Source: Bacillota bacterium (lineage in GTDB: Bacteria > Bacillota > Bacilli > Alicyclobacillales > Alicyclobacillaceae). Taken from it: 18,375 bases of DNA. Under the pieces are notes generated by a model. It saw only the letters and a program-made list of their open reading frames with translations, searched no databases and was not told the DNA's origin. This document shows positions 6,690 to 15,045 of the stretch, piece by piece. The stretch spans positions 1-18,375 of the forward strand of contig JAKADF010000015.1 in assembly GCA_021820805.1 (NCBI GenBank), written 5' to 3'. Made by a program: the position numbers and the translations under genes. Every line of letters begins with the position of its first letter. The stretch's first letter is position 1.

Positions 6690-7667
6690 ATGTTAAGTTG
6701 GTCAAAATCAAAGTTTTGGAGAAATCATCGAATGTCGAAGGGGATTACGGGGATACTGGCAACTCTTGTTTTGACGGCAGGTATTGGAGGATGCGGAGCA
6801 ACAAATGTGTCTGTTTCCGAGGGGTCTTCAACACCTTCATCATCAACGTCATCCAGTGACACCATTGTTATCGGTGGTAAGAATTTCACTGAACAAGATA
6901 TCATGGCGGATATGATGAAGTTGTTGATACAAAAGAATGATCCGAAGCTTCATATCAAAATGAAAACTTGGCTCGACAGTAACGTGGTTTGGAACGCTAT
7001 GAAGAATGGCAATATTGATATTTACGTGGAATACACAGGGACAGGATTGGTAAATATCTTAAAAGATCCGGTTACAACCGACCCTCAGAAAGCGTATGAC
7101 ACGGTTAAGCAACAAATGGAGCAAAAATATCATATCACCTGGCTAAAACCGATTGGATTCAACAATACGTATGCTATGGCAATGACCCAGAAGGAAGCAG
7201 GTAAACTAGGAATCAAAACGATTTCTGGCCTCGCTAAAGAGTCAGGGAATTTAACATTAGGTACGGAGCAAGATTTTATTGAACGTACCGATGGGCTTCC
7301 AGCCATGAATAAACTATATGGAACACATTTCAAGCATGTGAAATCAATGGAAATTGGGCTCAAATATAAGGCATTAACCAGTGGAAACGTAGATGTCATC
7401 GATGCCTTTTCGACAGATGGCAACATCCCTGCAAATCACTTGGTGCTGTTAAAAGATGATAAGCATTTGTTTCCACCGTACTATGCTGTACCCACCATTC
7501 GCGACAGTGTACTCAAAGCGCATCCAGAACTCAAAGCCATTTTAAATCAACTGGCAGGGAAAATTGATGACAGCGAGATGCAAAAGCTAAATGAAGAAGT
7601 GGATTTGAATCATAAAAAGGCTATGGATGTAGCGCAACAGTGGCTTAAGGAGCAAGGAATGCTATAA
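6690..7667 (+). CDS. opuCC: Osmoprotectant-binding lipoprotein
   Basis: Extracellular solute receptor of the OpuC-type importer. 325 residues: a basic start and hydrophobic signal segment (about 17-34) ending in the lipobox IGGC with the lipid-bearing Cys35, then a Ser/Thr/Pro-rich linker (about 40-57), then a periplasmic-binding-protein fold of the OpuAC/QAT type beginning DTIVIGGKNFTEQDIMADMM. The stretch NIDIYVEYTGTGL and the later NVDVIDAFSTDG are typical of this family. Ribosome binding site AAAGGAGG (6675-6682), seven bases before the start. It lies 43 bases after opuCB in the same operon. Betaine or carnitine is the likely ligand class; the exact ligand is unknown. Confidence 0.9.
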   Translation: MLSWSKSKFWRNHRMSKGITGILATLVLTAGIGGCGATNVSVSEGSSTPSSSTSSSDTIVIGGKNFTEQDIMADMMKLLIQKNDPKLHIKMKTWLDSNVVWNAMKNGNIDIYVEYTGTGLVNILKDPVTTDPQKAYDTVKQQMEQKYHITWLKPIGFNNTYAMAMTQKEAGKLGIKTISGLAKESGNLTLGTEQDFIERTDGLPAMNKLYGTHFKHVKSMEIGLKYKALTSGNVDVIDAFSTDGNIPANHLVLLKDDKHLFPPYYAVPTIRDSVLKAHPELKAILNQLAGKIDDSEMQKLNEEVDLNHKKAMDVAQQWLKEQGML

Positions 7668-7679
7668 AATTGTAAGCTT

Positions 7680-7733
7680 AACATATGACCCGCCAAGAAC
7701 CGAGTCTTCAATCTTGGCGGGTCAAGTTATGTT
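7680..7733 (+). terminator. Strong hairpin ending the opuC operon
   Basis: GACCCGCCAAGA (7687-7698) pairs perfectly with TCTTGGCGGGTC (7712-7723) over 12 bp with a 13-base loop; AACATA (7680-7685) can also pair with TATGTT (7728-7733) around small bulges. It begins 12 bases after the opuCC stop. The downstream tract AAGTTATGTTAATGG is not a clean T-run, so termination efficiency is uncertain, but the position and stem strength fit an operon boundary. Confidence 0.65.
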
Positions 7734-7772
7734 AATGGATAGGACTGTTGTAGAATAAAACTTGGTTGTCCA

Positions 7773-7786
7773 ATTTGACGCTTACA
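7773..7786. promoter_or_regulatory. Candidate catabolite-response (cre) box before ptsH
   Basis: Read on the minus strand the sequence is TGTAAGCGTCAAAT, which agrees with the Bacillus cre consensus TGWAARCGYTWNCW at 12 of 14 positions. It lies 31 bases upstream of ptsH. CcpA with Ser46-phosphorylated HPr would be the expected binder. A single short motif match is weak evidence by itself. Confidence 0.35.
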
Positions 7787-7817
7787 GCAAACGGAGTTTA
7801 CCGGGAGTGAAGACACA

Positions 7818-8072
7818 GTGATTGAAAAGAAAATTATTGTAGCGCTTGAACAGGGACTACATGCTCGTCCTGCGACAGAGTTTGTGAAAGCCGCGTCGAG
7901 TTTCTCGAGTGACATTAAGTTAGAAAAAGCGAACCGTAAAGTTGAAGCAAAAAGTATTCTTGGCGTGATGTCACTGGCGGTGGCAAAAGGTGATGAAATC
8001 ACGCTTTATGCAGATGGTTCTGATGAAGAAAAAGCAATTGCCGCGCTCGAAACAATATTGGTAAAAGCGTAA
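7818..8072 (+). CDS. ptsH: Phosphocarrier protein HPr
   Basis: Carries phosphate from Enzyme I to the sugar-specific EII proteins of the phosphotransferase system. 84 residues, the normal length. The active-site motif GLHARPAT places the phosphorylated histidine exactly at H15. The regulatory serine is S46 in AKSILGVMSL, the site used by HPr kinase/phosphorylase in Firmicutes, so this is a true HPr and not the Crh paralogue, which lacks His15. GTG start with GGGAG (7803-7807) ten bases upstream. Followed after 31-43 bases by ptsI, as in most Bacilli; no PTS permease gene is next to it. Confidence 0.96.
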   Translation: MIEKKIIVALEQGLHARPATEFVKAASSFSSDIKLEKANRKVEAKSILGVMSLAVAKGDEITLYADGSDEEKAIAALETILVKA

Positions 8073-8115
8073 TAATCACCCCATATGTGACAGAACGAAA
8101 CGGATGGTGAACGTT

Positions 8116-9831
8116 TTGAGTTTGAAAGTTAAAGGAATTGGTGTGTCAAACGGAATAGCAATTGCAAAGGCGCGCGTCCTCATCGAAGAAGAGACACAGG
8201 TGGCGGAAGACCACAATATAACCATTAGCGATGAGTTGAATCGACTAAACGATGCTTTAGAGAAATCGGTTGGCGAACTACAAAGCGTGTATGAAACAAC
8301 GAAAGAAAAATTGGGTGAAGATCACGCTCAAATTTTCGAAGCACATATGCTTATTTTGCAGGATCCTGAGTTTTCATCTGCCATCCAAAACAAAATCTCC
8401 GATGAAAATGTAAATGCAGAGTTTGCACTTTCAGAGATTTCAAGCCAGATGGTTGCTTTATTCGAGGCAATGGATAATGAATACATGCGTGCACGCAGTG
8501 CTGACATTCGAGATGTCAGTTCACGAGTTATGAACCATTTGCAAGGTAAGACAAAATTATCACTTCGTGAAATTGAAGAGCCAATTATTCTTATTGCACA
8601 TGATCTAAATCCATCAGATACGATTGATTTAGATAAGCGTTTTGTAAAAGCAATTGCAACCGAGATTGGAGGGCGCACATCTCATTCCTCTATTATGGCG
8701 CGTTCACTTGGTATTCCCGCAGTTGCAGGCCTTGGTGACATTACGAACCAAGTCGCAGATGGTGCAGTCGTAATTGTCGATGGCACGGATGGGGTAATTA
8801 TCGTAGATCCAGCAGCAGACGAATTACAAGCATATGAATCCCGCCAAAGCAGTTACCTGAAGGAACAAGAGGAACTGCAAAAATTCCAGAGTGTTCCATC
8901 CGTGACACAAGACAATCATCGTGTCGAAATCGCCGCGAATATTGGAACCCCAGATGATTTACCAAGTGTGGTTGCAAACGGATCGGAAGGGATAGGACTT
9001 TTCCGCTCTGAGTTTTTATATATGAATCGTACAAGTGCTCCAACTGAAGAGGAACAATTTGAGTCCTATAAAAAAGCAGCAGAAGCTTTACAAGGAAAAC
9101 CGGTTATCGTTCGGACACTTGATGTTGGCGGGGATAAGGAAATTCCGTATCTTGACTTACCAAAAGAAATGAACCCCTTCCTCGGCTATCGCGCGATTCG
9201 AGTTTGCCTTGACCGCAAAGAACTATTTAAAACACAATTGCGGGCAATCGTACGTGCCAGTCATTATGGAACAATCAAGATTATGTTTCCGATGATTTCG
9301 AACATCACTGAGGTTCGAGCAGCAAAGTCCGTTTTAAGTGAAGTCATGGATGAACTCGAACGTGAAGGAGTTTCGTTTGATAAAAACCTTGAAGTCGGAA
9401 TTATGGTCGAAATTCCGTCAAGTGCACTCGCAGCAGATATACTCGCTAAGGAAGTAGACTTTTTCTCAATCGGAACAAATGACCTTATTCAGTACACAAT
9501 GGCATGCGACAGAATGAATCAGAAAATCTCATATTTATATCAGCCATACAATCCATCCATTTTGCGGCTCATCAAGATGGTCATTGATGGTGCTCATAAG
9601 GCTAAGAAGTGGGTCGGTATGTGCGGTGAAATGGCAGGCGATCCGATTTCGGTTCCAATCCTTCTCGGTCTTGGGCTCGATGAATTCAGCATGAGTGCGG
9701 GTTCAGTTTTATCTACACGAAAATTAATTCGTAGTTTGAATTTTGCCGATATGCAGATATTGGCTCTGCATGCGCTTAACCAAGAAAGCCAGGAGGACGT
9801 TCGCGCGCTCGTTACAAAGAAGCTTGGTTAA
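8116..9831 (+). CDS. ptsI: Phosphoenolpyruvate-protein phosphotransferase (Enzyme I)
   Basis: Takes phosphate from phosphoenolpyruvate and hands it to HPr in the cytoplasm. Domains: N-terminal HPr-binding helices (about 1-140), the swivelling phosphohistidine domain with GGRTSHSSIMARSLGIPAVAG (active His at about 190), and the C-terminal PEP-binding barrel with MVEIPSS, FFSIGTNDLIQY, and the catalytic cysteine in GMCGEMAGD (about residue 503). An ATG at 8104 opens the frame but has no ribosome binding site. TTG at 8116 is preferred because GGATGGTGA (8102-8110) lies just upstream and the protein then has 571 residues beginning MSLKVKGIGVSNG, close to the 570 residues of the B. subtilis enzyme. 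Co-transcribed with ptsH. Confidence 0.95.
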   Translation: MSLKVKGIGVSNGIAIAKARVLIEEETQVAEDHNITISDELNRLNDALEKSVGELQSVYETTKEKLGEDHAQIFEAHMLILQDPEFSSAIQNKISDENVNAEFALSEISSQMVALFEAMDNEYMRARSADIRDVSSRVMNHLQGKTKLSLREIEEPIILIAHDLNPSDTIDLDKRFVKAIATEIGGRTSHSSIMARSLGIPAVAGLGDITNQVADGAVVIVDGTDGVIIVDPAADELQAYESRQSSYLKEQEELQKFQSVPSVTQDNHRVEIAANIGTPDDLPSVVANGSEGIGLFRSEFLYMNRTSAPTEEEQFESYKKAAEALQGKPVIVRTLDVGGDKEIPYLDLPKEMNPFLGYRAIRVCLDRKELFKTQLRAIVRASHYGTIKIMFPMISNITEVRAAKSVLSEVMDELEREGVSFDKNLEVGIMVEIPSSALAADILAKEVDFFSIGTNDLIQYTMACDRMNQKISYLYQPYNPSILRLIKMVIDGAHKAKKWVGMCGEMAGDPISVPILLGLGLDEFSMSAGSVLSTRKLIRSLNFADMQILALHALNQESQEDVRALVTKKLG

Positions 9832-9928
9832 GGATTGTATCCAAAATATAATCCACCTAATCCACAGCCAACCATGCTAATATGTACTTCGTATCATTCT
9901 TTCCTGATGCGAAGGGAAGCGAATCCGG

Positions 9929-11149
9929 TTGTCCATATTTAGATTGCGAGTGTATTATTTTGTGACGGGTTTGGCTGGCGGGGTGCTTCTTCCTTACTTG
10001 TCAATTATTTTTAAGGATGATGGCTTTAATAGTACCCAAATTGGCGTCATCATGGCAGCTGGTACTTTAATATCTGTACTTGTGCAGCCAGTTTTCGGAT
10101 ACATTGTTGACAGATTTCAGGTAATACGGCTGACGCTTGTTTTGAGTTCATTAATTCCAGGCGCTGTGGCAATCGTGTTTCAGATTCACTGGCTGTGGTT
10201 AGTCGTTCTTGCTAACCTTATTTTCAATTTGTTTTCGACGCCTCAGACACCTATTGCTGATTCGTATGCAATCAATAGTGTGCGAAAGATGAAACAGTCT
10301 TATGGCTCAATCCGTTTATTTGGCAGCCTAGGGTGGGCGATTGCGGCATATTTTGGAGGGCTTTATGTGGGCCTTCTTCCAGTTGAATCGCTATGGGTGC
10401 CGTATTTGGTGCTGAGCCTCCTTTCCGCAGCCGCTGCCATGACGTTTTCCGCAGGAAATTTAGATATCGAGTTGGATGAAAAAAGTGCAAATAACACGAA
10501 TGCATCTATAGAATTACATGCGGGTCCTGGGACCCGCGGCTTACTGCATAATCACATATTTTGGATTTTTCTGGCTGGCGGATTTCTTGCCAGCCAGACG
10601 CTGACTGCGTTTAATACCTATTTTGCAATAACCTTTCAAAACATGGGCGGCTCGCTTAAGTTAGCAGGAGTCGCGTTTTTTCTTGCATCATCAGCAAATG
10701 TCCCTTCTATGCTCCTCTCAACGCGTGTCATCCAAAAGGTTGGCCGTGAAAATGTTCTCGTGCTTGCGTCAGTTGCCTATATTGTTCGATGGGGCGTTCA
10801 AGCATGGGTACACATACCAATTGTTGCGATTTTGATTCAAGTTCTACATGGAGTATCATTCGGGTTTTATTATGTTGCCGCGGTTGATTTTGTTTCAAAG
10901 TCGGCAAGCAGGGAACTGCAGGCAACTGCACAAGCCATTTTTGGTGTCGTGTGCAGCGGCGTAGCGGGAATTGTAGGTAATCTTCTAAACGGTTATTTAC
11001 TTAGTACTGGCGGACCCGACCTTATGTTTGGCGCATGTGCATTTAGTGCGCTCTTGGCCACGATATGCTTCTTTGTTGTATCTCGCAGCATGGCAAAGCT
11101 AAACCGGATTGCAAAAGCAAAAGCCGGTGTACTCACGCTAAATCCTTAA
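9929..11149 (+). CDS. Major facilitator superfamily transporter
   Basis: About 406 residues with roughly 12 membrane-spanning segments and a short charged loop (about 175-205) between the two halves. The N-terminus, with [19 protein letters not shown], and the loop after helix 4, with [18 protein letters not shown], resemble the MFS_1-like branch that includes HcaT, YwbF and nucleoside or sugar symporters. The substrate is not determined. The start is a TTG at 9929 with a modest AAGGGAAG upstream (9912-9919); internal TTG or GTG starts a few codons later are possible. It follows ptsI by 97 bases without an obvious terminator, so it might be read from the pts message. Its last 12 bases overlap the end of the convergent activator gene. 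Confidence 0.8.
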   Translation: MSIFRLRVYYFVTGLAGGVLLPYLSIIFKDDGFNSTQIGVIMAAGTLISVLVQPVFGYIVDRFQVIRLTLVLSSLIPGAVAIVFQIHWLWLVVLANLIFNLFSTPQTPIADSYAINSVRKMKQSYGSIRLFGSLGWAIAAYFGGLYVGLLPVESLWVPYLVLSLLSAAAAMTFSAGNLDIELDEKSANNTNASIELHAGPGTRGLLHNHIFWIFLAGGFLASQTLTAFNTYFAITFQNMGGSLKLAGVAFFLASSANVPSMLLSTRVIQKVGRENVLVLASVAYIVRWGVQAWVHIPIVAILIQVLHGVSFGFYYVAAVDFVSKSASRELQATAQAIFGVVCSGVAGIVGNLLNGYLLSTGGPDLMFGACAFSALLATICFFVVSRSMAKLNRIAKAKAGVLTLNP

Positions 11150-13078
11150 TTCGTTCATTTTGCGATATAGTGTGCTTCGGCTGATACCTAGAATCCGCGC
11201 TGCTTCACGTTTGTTGCCGTTTGTCTTATTTAGTGCTTGAAGAATATCATGTTTAATTAGTTTAGTATTAATAACAACTTTCGGGCTAGACAATTGTGTC
11301 TTATCGGAATCACTGTCACTTTGTGGCTCCGTTTCTCGAAGAAGCCAGGTCGGTAAATCTGTTATATCAAGTACATAAGTCGCGTGTCGTGCTGCGTAGC
11401 GCAGTGCGGCGATGAGCTCACGAATATTTCCGGGCCATGCGTGTGTATTAATGAATGAGCGTACGGTTTCAGTCAGTTTTGGTTGTATAAATCCTTCCTC
11501 AAGACAAATCTTGCTTAAAAGTTCTTCTGCAAGAAAGTAGGCATCATCCCTAAATCGTAACGGTGGAACCTCAATGACGTTTCCTAGTAATCGGTAATAC
11601 AGGTCTTCGCGAAAACGGCCAAGTCTCACTTCTTTTAAGAGATCTCGATTTGTTGCTGCAATCAATCTGATATCAACATTTTTTAGAGTATTTCCGCCTA
11701 CCCTGGTAATTTGATGTTCTTGCAACACTCGGAGCAGAGCAACCTGAGCTTGCAGCGATAGTTCCCCAATTTCATCCAAAAATAATGTTCCATTATCAGC
11801 AAGCTCAAACTTGCCAGGATTCCCATTAGTACCAGCTCCGGTAAAAGCCCCCTTCTCGTAACCAAATAGATCACTCTCGATGAGGTTCACAGGAATTGCA
11901 CCGCAATTAACAGGCACAAATGGTCCATCCGACCGATGACTTGCAGCATGTATTGAGTGTGAGAATAATTCCTTTCCGGTTCCTGTTTCTCCGGTAATTA
12001 GAACGGGTTCATCGTTCATAGCTGCCACGTGGGCATCCGAAACCGCTTTCAAATAGTTTGAGTCTGTTCCGATGAAATCGTTAAATGTGTAGTGAGCACG
12101 CCATGAAGATGAGATTGATTGTTTTGATGCTTTTTGTGTTTTGTTTTCCGCGCTGCCTGCTTTAGTTTGCGTTTTCCCAATGTAGACTGTGACTGGTCTG
12201 CGGTCTTCTAAAATCTCTGCTTGAATTTGAGTATCTCGATGATTTGGAGCATAAATGTAAAACATGTCATGCTCATTTTTCCCACCAGCAATTGGAAGAG
12301 CATGAAGCGGAAAGATAACACTCCAAGGCTTCCCTACCATTTTACCAAGCAACCCTTCGTGAGCACCTCTAGTACCCCCGGTAATGATACCATTTCTGTC
12401 TATGGCGATTGTCGCTGCAAAGTCTTTGTCTTTGCTTTTGAGTCTAAGCGACAATTCAGCTTGATTCTGTACGAGTGTTGACTCAACCTCTTGTGCCAAA
12501 AAATCAATTAAACCCAAAAAGGATGGTTGATATAAATGATGGTGTGAACTAATATCAACCGCGCCAAGCGCTTCGCCTTGCGGAGAAAAAATTGGAGAAG
12601 CTGCACAGCAGAGAAACTCATTTCTTGTTGAGAAGTGCTCTTTTCCGATAATAGCGATTGACTTATGCTCTTCTAGGCAAGTGCCGATTGCATTTGTGCC
12701 AATAACAGCCTCACTCCATACGGCACCGTTTGAAAGACTGACATTTGATGCGTTTTGTAGAAAATCGGGGTCGCCATTGCAATTCAAAATTATGCCTTTG
12801 TCGTCTGCTATCAGAGTAAGGGCTTTCCAGTGTTTAACCCACCCGTATAAGTTCTCAGATCTTGATATTGCCTCACTCAGCCATGTGCGGTGTTGCCTGT
12901 GCAATCCGTTCAGTGTTTTGTCTGGTACATGGATTGGTTCCGACTGGTTTCTGTCAACACCGTACATTTTGCTGCGATGCCACGACTCTTCCAATGCCAT
13001 TTCCATCACACCTCTATCATTTGACGATTCGGAAACTGAAGCGGCCATTGTATCAGGCTCTGCAACTAACAATCTCAT
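11138..13078 (-). CDS. AcoR-type sigma-54-dependent transcriptional activator
   Basis: Enhancer-binding protein that uses ATP to open sigma-54 promoters. 646 residues: an N-terminal ESWHRS motif (about 31-36) and GAF sensor region (about 70-205) containing [11 protein letters not shown] and [15 protein letters not shown], typical of AcoR; a possible PAS-like segment (about 218-300); the AAA+ domain (about 332-560) with Walker A GETGTGKE (363-370), the sigma-54 loop GAFTGA (410-415), Walker B TLFLDE (431-436) and [10 protein letters not shown]; then a Fis-type helix-turn-helix at about 610-645. The ribosome binding site at the first ATG is weak; ATG codons at residues 25 and 27 have AGAGGTG nearby, but family members usually have this N-terminal extension. 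It is divergent from an aldehyde dehydrogenase gene with a sigma-54 promoter between them, its likely target. The effector is unknown; acetoin is only the classic AcoR ligand. Confidence 0.9.
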   Translation of the reverse strand: MRLLVAEPDTMAASVSESSNDRGVMEMALEESWHRSKMYGVDRNQSEPIHVPDKTLNGLHRQHRTWLSEAISRSENLYGWVKHWKALTLIADDKGIILNCNGDPDFLQNASNVSLSNGAVWSEAVIGTNAIGTCLEEHKSIAIIGKEHFSTRNEFLCCAASPIFSPQGEALGAVDISSHHHLYQPSFLGLIDFLAQEVESTLVQNQAELSLRLKSKDKDFAATIAIDRNGIITGGTRGAHEGLLGKMVGKPWSVIFPLHALPIAGGKNEHDMFYIYAPNHRDTQIQAEILEDRRPVTVYIGKTQTKAGSAENKTQKASKQSISSSWRAHYTFNDFIGTDSNYLKAVSDAHVAAMNDEPVLITGETGTGKELFSHSIHAASHRSDGPFVPVNCGAIPVNLIESDLFGYEKGAFTGAGTNGNPGKFELADNGTLFLDEIGELSLQAQVALLRVLQEHQITRVGGNTLKNVDIRLIAATNRDLLKEVRLGRFREDLYYRLLGNVIEVPPLRFRDDAYFLAEELLSKICLEEGFIQPKLTETVRSFINTHAWPGNIRELIAALRYAARHATYVLDITDLPTWLLRETEPQSDSDSDKTQLSSPKVVINTKLIKHDILQALNKTNGNKREAARILGISRSTLYRKMNELRI

Positions 13079-13137
13079 TTTACCAAAGTTGTCTAGATAC
13101 AGACGGATTATTTTGAAGATTCTTTCTGTCCGTTTTT

Positions 13138-13236
13138 GTGTGTCTCAACCAAAGCAGTATGTCTCAAGTGTCCTAAGCATGTGTCTCATCTAGTGTCTCA
13201 TGAGACACGAGCTTAGGACACGAACTGCATGAGATT
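13138..13236. promoter_or_regulatory. Cluster of TGTCTCA boxes, probable activator-binding region
   Basis: TGTCTCA occurs in direct orientation at 13141, 13160, 13182 and 13194 and in inverse orientation (TGAGACA) at 13201. The last two form a perfect 16-bp palindrome, GTGTCTCATGAGACAC (13193-13208). A related pair, GTGTCCTAAGC (13168-13178) and GCTTAGGACAC (13211-13221), is a perfect 11-bp inverted repeat around it, and a partial TGAGAT lies at 13230. The cluster is 85-165 bases upstream of the -24 element at 13305, the normal distance for sigma-54 enhancer sites, and close to the start of the activator gene, so autoregulation is possible. Confidence 0.8.
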
Positions 13237-13302
13237 CCCTTGTTACATTGCATAAACGTTGATTTTTAAGGAGGCGGCCGACTAAGAGAAGGAGGGGCAA
13301 GG

Positions 13303-13319
13303 TTGGCATGGATATTGCT
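13303..13319 (+). promoter_or_regulatory. Sigma-54 (-24/-12) promoter for the aldehyde dehydrogenase
   Basis: TTGGCATGGATATTGCT matches the consensus TTGGCACG-N4-TTGCW except for T in place of C. The invariant GG (13305-13306) and GC (13317-13318) are separated by exactly 10 bases. Transcription should start near 13330, about 28 bases before the ribosome binding site AAGGAGG of the next gene. Confidence 0.85.
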
Positions 13320-13371
13320 TCATGATATTCATATGAAATTTTAAATAAGAGAAAAACAAGGAGGCATATGG

Positions 13372-14883
13372 ATGGCAACTTCAGCAGTATCATCACAGGT
13401 TGAATTGCATCAAAGGGTTAAGGACTTTCTAGCAGGCGGGCCAAAGAAATTATTTATTGGAGGCCAATATGTCACTTCCCTTTCAGGCAAAACTTTCACA
13501 TCGTTAAACCCGGCGACGGGGGATGCTCTTTGTGAAGTATATGAAGCGGATACACCAGATGTGGATCTTGCTGTACAAGCAGCCGAGCGCGCTTTCCATG
13601 GACCATGGTCAAAATTATCCGGGAGTGAACGCGGCAAATTAATATGGAGACTGGCAGATCTTATTGAAGAAAATCTGGAGCCTTTAGCTCAACTGGAAAC
13701 TCTTGATAATGGGAAGCCGATTCGAGAAACAAGGGGTACAGACCTTCCTTTAACGATTGACTATTTCCGGTACTATGCTGGTTGGACGAATAAGTTAAAT
13801 GGAGAAGTTATCAGCAATTCTCTATATCCGAATATGTTTACTTACGCGAGAAGAGAGCCAATCGGTGTTGTTGGGCAGATTATCCCATGGAACTTCCCGA
13901 TTTTAATGGCTGCTTGGAAACTGGCACCTGCCCTTGCAACAGGTAATACAGTTGTTCTAAAGTCTGCTGAACAAACGCCGCTGACCGCGCTGTATTTGGC
14001 AGAGTTGATTCAAGAAGCAGGTATTCCTGAAGGAGTTGTCAATATTCTGTCCGGATATGGCGAAACCGCAGGTTCAGCCATTACACGCCATCCGCGTATT
14101 CGTAAAGTTGCATTTACCGGATCAACTGAAGTTGGCAAGATTATTATGCGCGAAGCTTCAGGAAATCTAAAAAAGGTGTCTCTTGAACTTGGCGGAAAGT
14201 CACCGAATATTGTCTTCCCAGACGCAGATTTTAACAGTGCCATCCGTGGTGCAATGTCAGGGATATTCTTTAACCAAGGTCAAGTATGCACTGCTGGTTC
14301 CAGGCTGTTTGTTCACAAGAAAATTTACGATAACTTCCTTTCAGACATGTCAGGATATGCATCGAAACTGGTTCAAGGCCCAGGCCTGAATAATGCTACA
14401 GATATTGGACCACTTGTTTCTGATGAGCAATTTTCAAAGGTTTCGAGCTTTCTAGAGAAAGGAAAGAAAGAGGGAGCAAAACCGGTTATTGGCGGAGAAC
14501 CGCTGAAAGGCCCCGGTTACTTTGTGCCGCCTACCATATTCTCAGATGTGAATGTAGATATGGCGATTGCAAGAGATGAGATTTTTGGGCCTGTAGTTGC
14601 AGCACTTCCGTTTGATGAAGAAGAGCAGATTGCAGATGTAATCGCGAGAGCTAACAATTCGGAATACGGATTAGCTGCAGGCGTATGGACAACAGACTTA
14701 AAAAAAGCACACCGGGTTGCACATGCGCTTGAGGCTGGGACAGTTTGGGTCAACTGCTATAACGTGTTCGATGCAGCAGTACCTTTCGGTGGATACAAAC
14801 AATCCGGTTTCGGCAGAGAAATGGGCAAATACGCGCTTGAAATGTACACAGAAGTAAAAGCTGTCTGGATGAATATGAACTAA
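13372..14883 (+). CDS. NAD(P)-dependent aldehyde dehydrogenase
   Basis: Oxidises an aldehyde to the acid in the cytoplasm; 503 residues, normal for the ALDH1/ALDH2-like group. Catalytic residues are visible: the oxyanion asparagine in IPWNFP (N174), the cofactor lysine in VLKSAEQTP (K197), the general base in LELGGKSPNIVF (E272) and the nucleophile in FFNQGQVCTAG (C306). FTGSTEVG (about 248-255) is the Rossmann turn and EIFGPV is also conserved. The start at 13372 is set by AAGGAGG (13358-13364) seven bases upstream; an ATG four bases earlier is out of frame. It has its own sigma-54 promoter and is divergent from an AcoR-type activator, as acetaldehyde dehydrogenase genes are in some AcoR regulons. 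Acetaldehyde or another short aldehyde is a guess; substrate cannot be read from sequence. Confidence 0.93.
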   Translation: MATSAVSSQVELHQRVKDFLAGGPKKLFIGGQYVTSLSGKTFTSLNPATGDALCEVYEADTPDVDLAVQAAERAFHGPWSKLSGSERGKLIWRLADLIEENLEPLAQLETLDNGKPIRETRGTDLPLTIDYFRYYAGWTNKLNGEVISNSLYPNMFTYARREPIGVVGQIIPWNFPILMAAWKLAPALATGNTVVLKSAEQTPLTALYLAELIQEAGIPEGVVNILSGYGETAGSAITRHPRIRKVAFTGSTEVGKIIMREASGNLKKVSLELGGKSPNIVFPDADFNSAIRGAMSGIFFNQGQVCTAGSRLFVHKKIYDNFLSDMSGYASKLVQGPGLNNATDIGPLVSDEQFSKVSSFLEKGKKEGAKPVIGGEPLKGPGYFVPPTIFSDVNVDMAIARDEIFGPVVAALPFDEEEQIADVIARANNSEYGLAAGVWTTDLKKAHRVAHALEAGTVWVNCYNVFDAAVPFGGYKQSGFGREMGKYALEMYTEVKAVWMNMN

Positions 14884-15045
14884 GCTGCATAAGTGAATTA
14901 TTAGTGAATTGAATTAGGTGCTTCTCTGTCAAGCCTTTTAAGCTGAATCGATATTACAATAACTTCACAGAAGGTTCTACTTCTTCTGTTAAAGTATAAG
15001 GAAAGGAAGTTGTGATTTCGAGATTAGCTAAACGAGGTGATGTCT

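Noticed and set aside
12681..13193. 170-codon plus-strand frame across the start of the activator gene
   Set aside because: Antisense to the conserved AcoR N-terminus and runs through the TGTCTCA boxes; no ribosome binding site seen.
13138..13236. Repeats read as a possible CRISPR array
   Set aside because: Units are only 7-8 bases, irregularly spaced and in both orientations, which fits protein-binding sites.
14967..14989. Hairpin ACAGAAG/CTTCTGT as terminator of the aldehyde dehydrogenase
   Set aside because: Only 7 bp with no T-run after it; could be chance.
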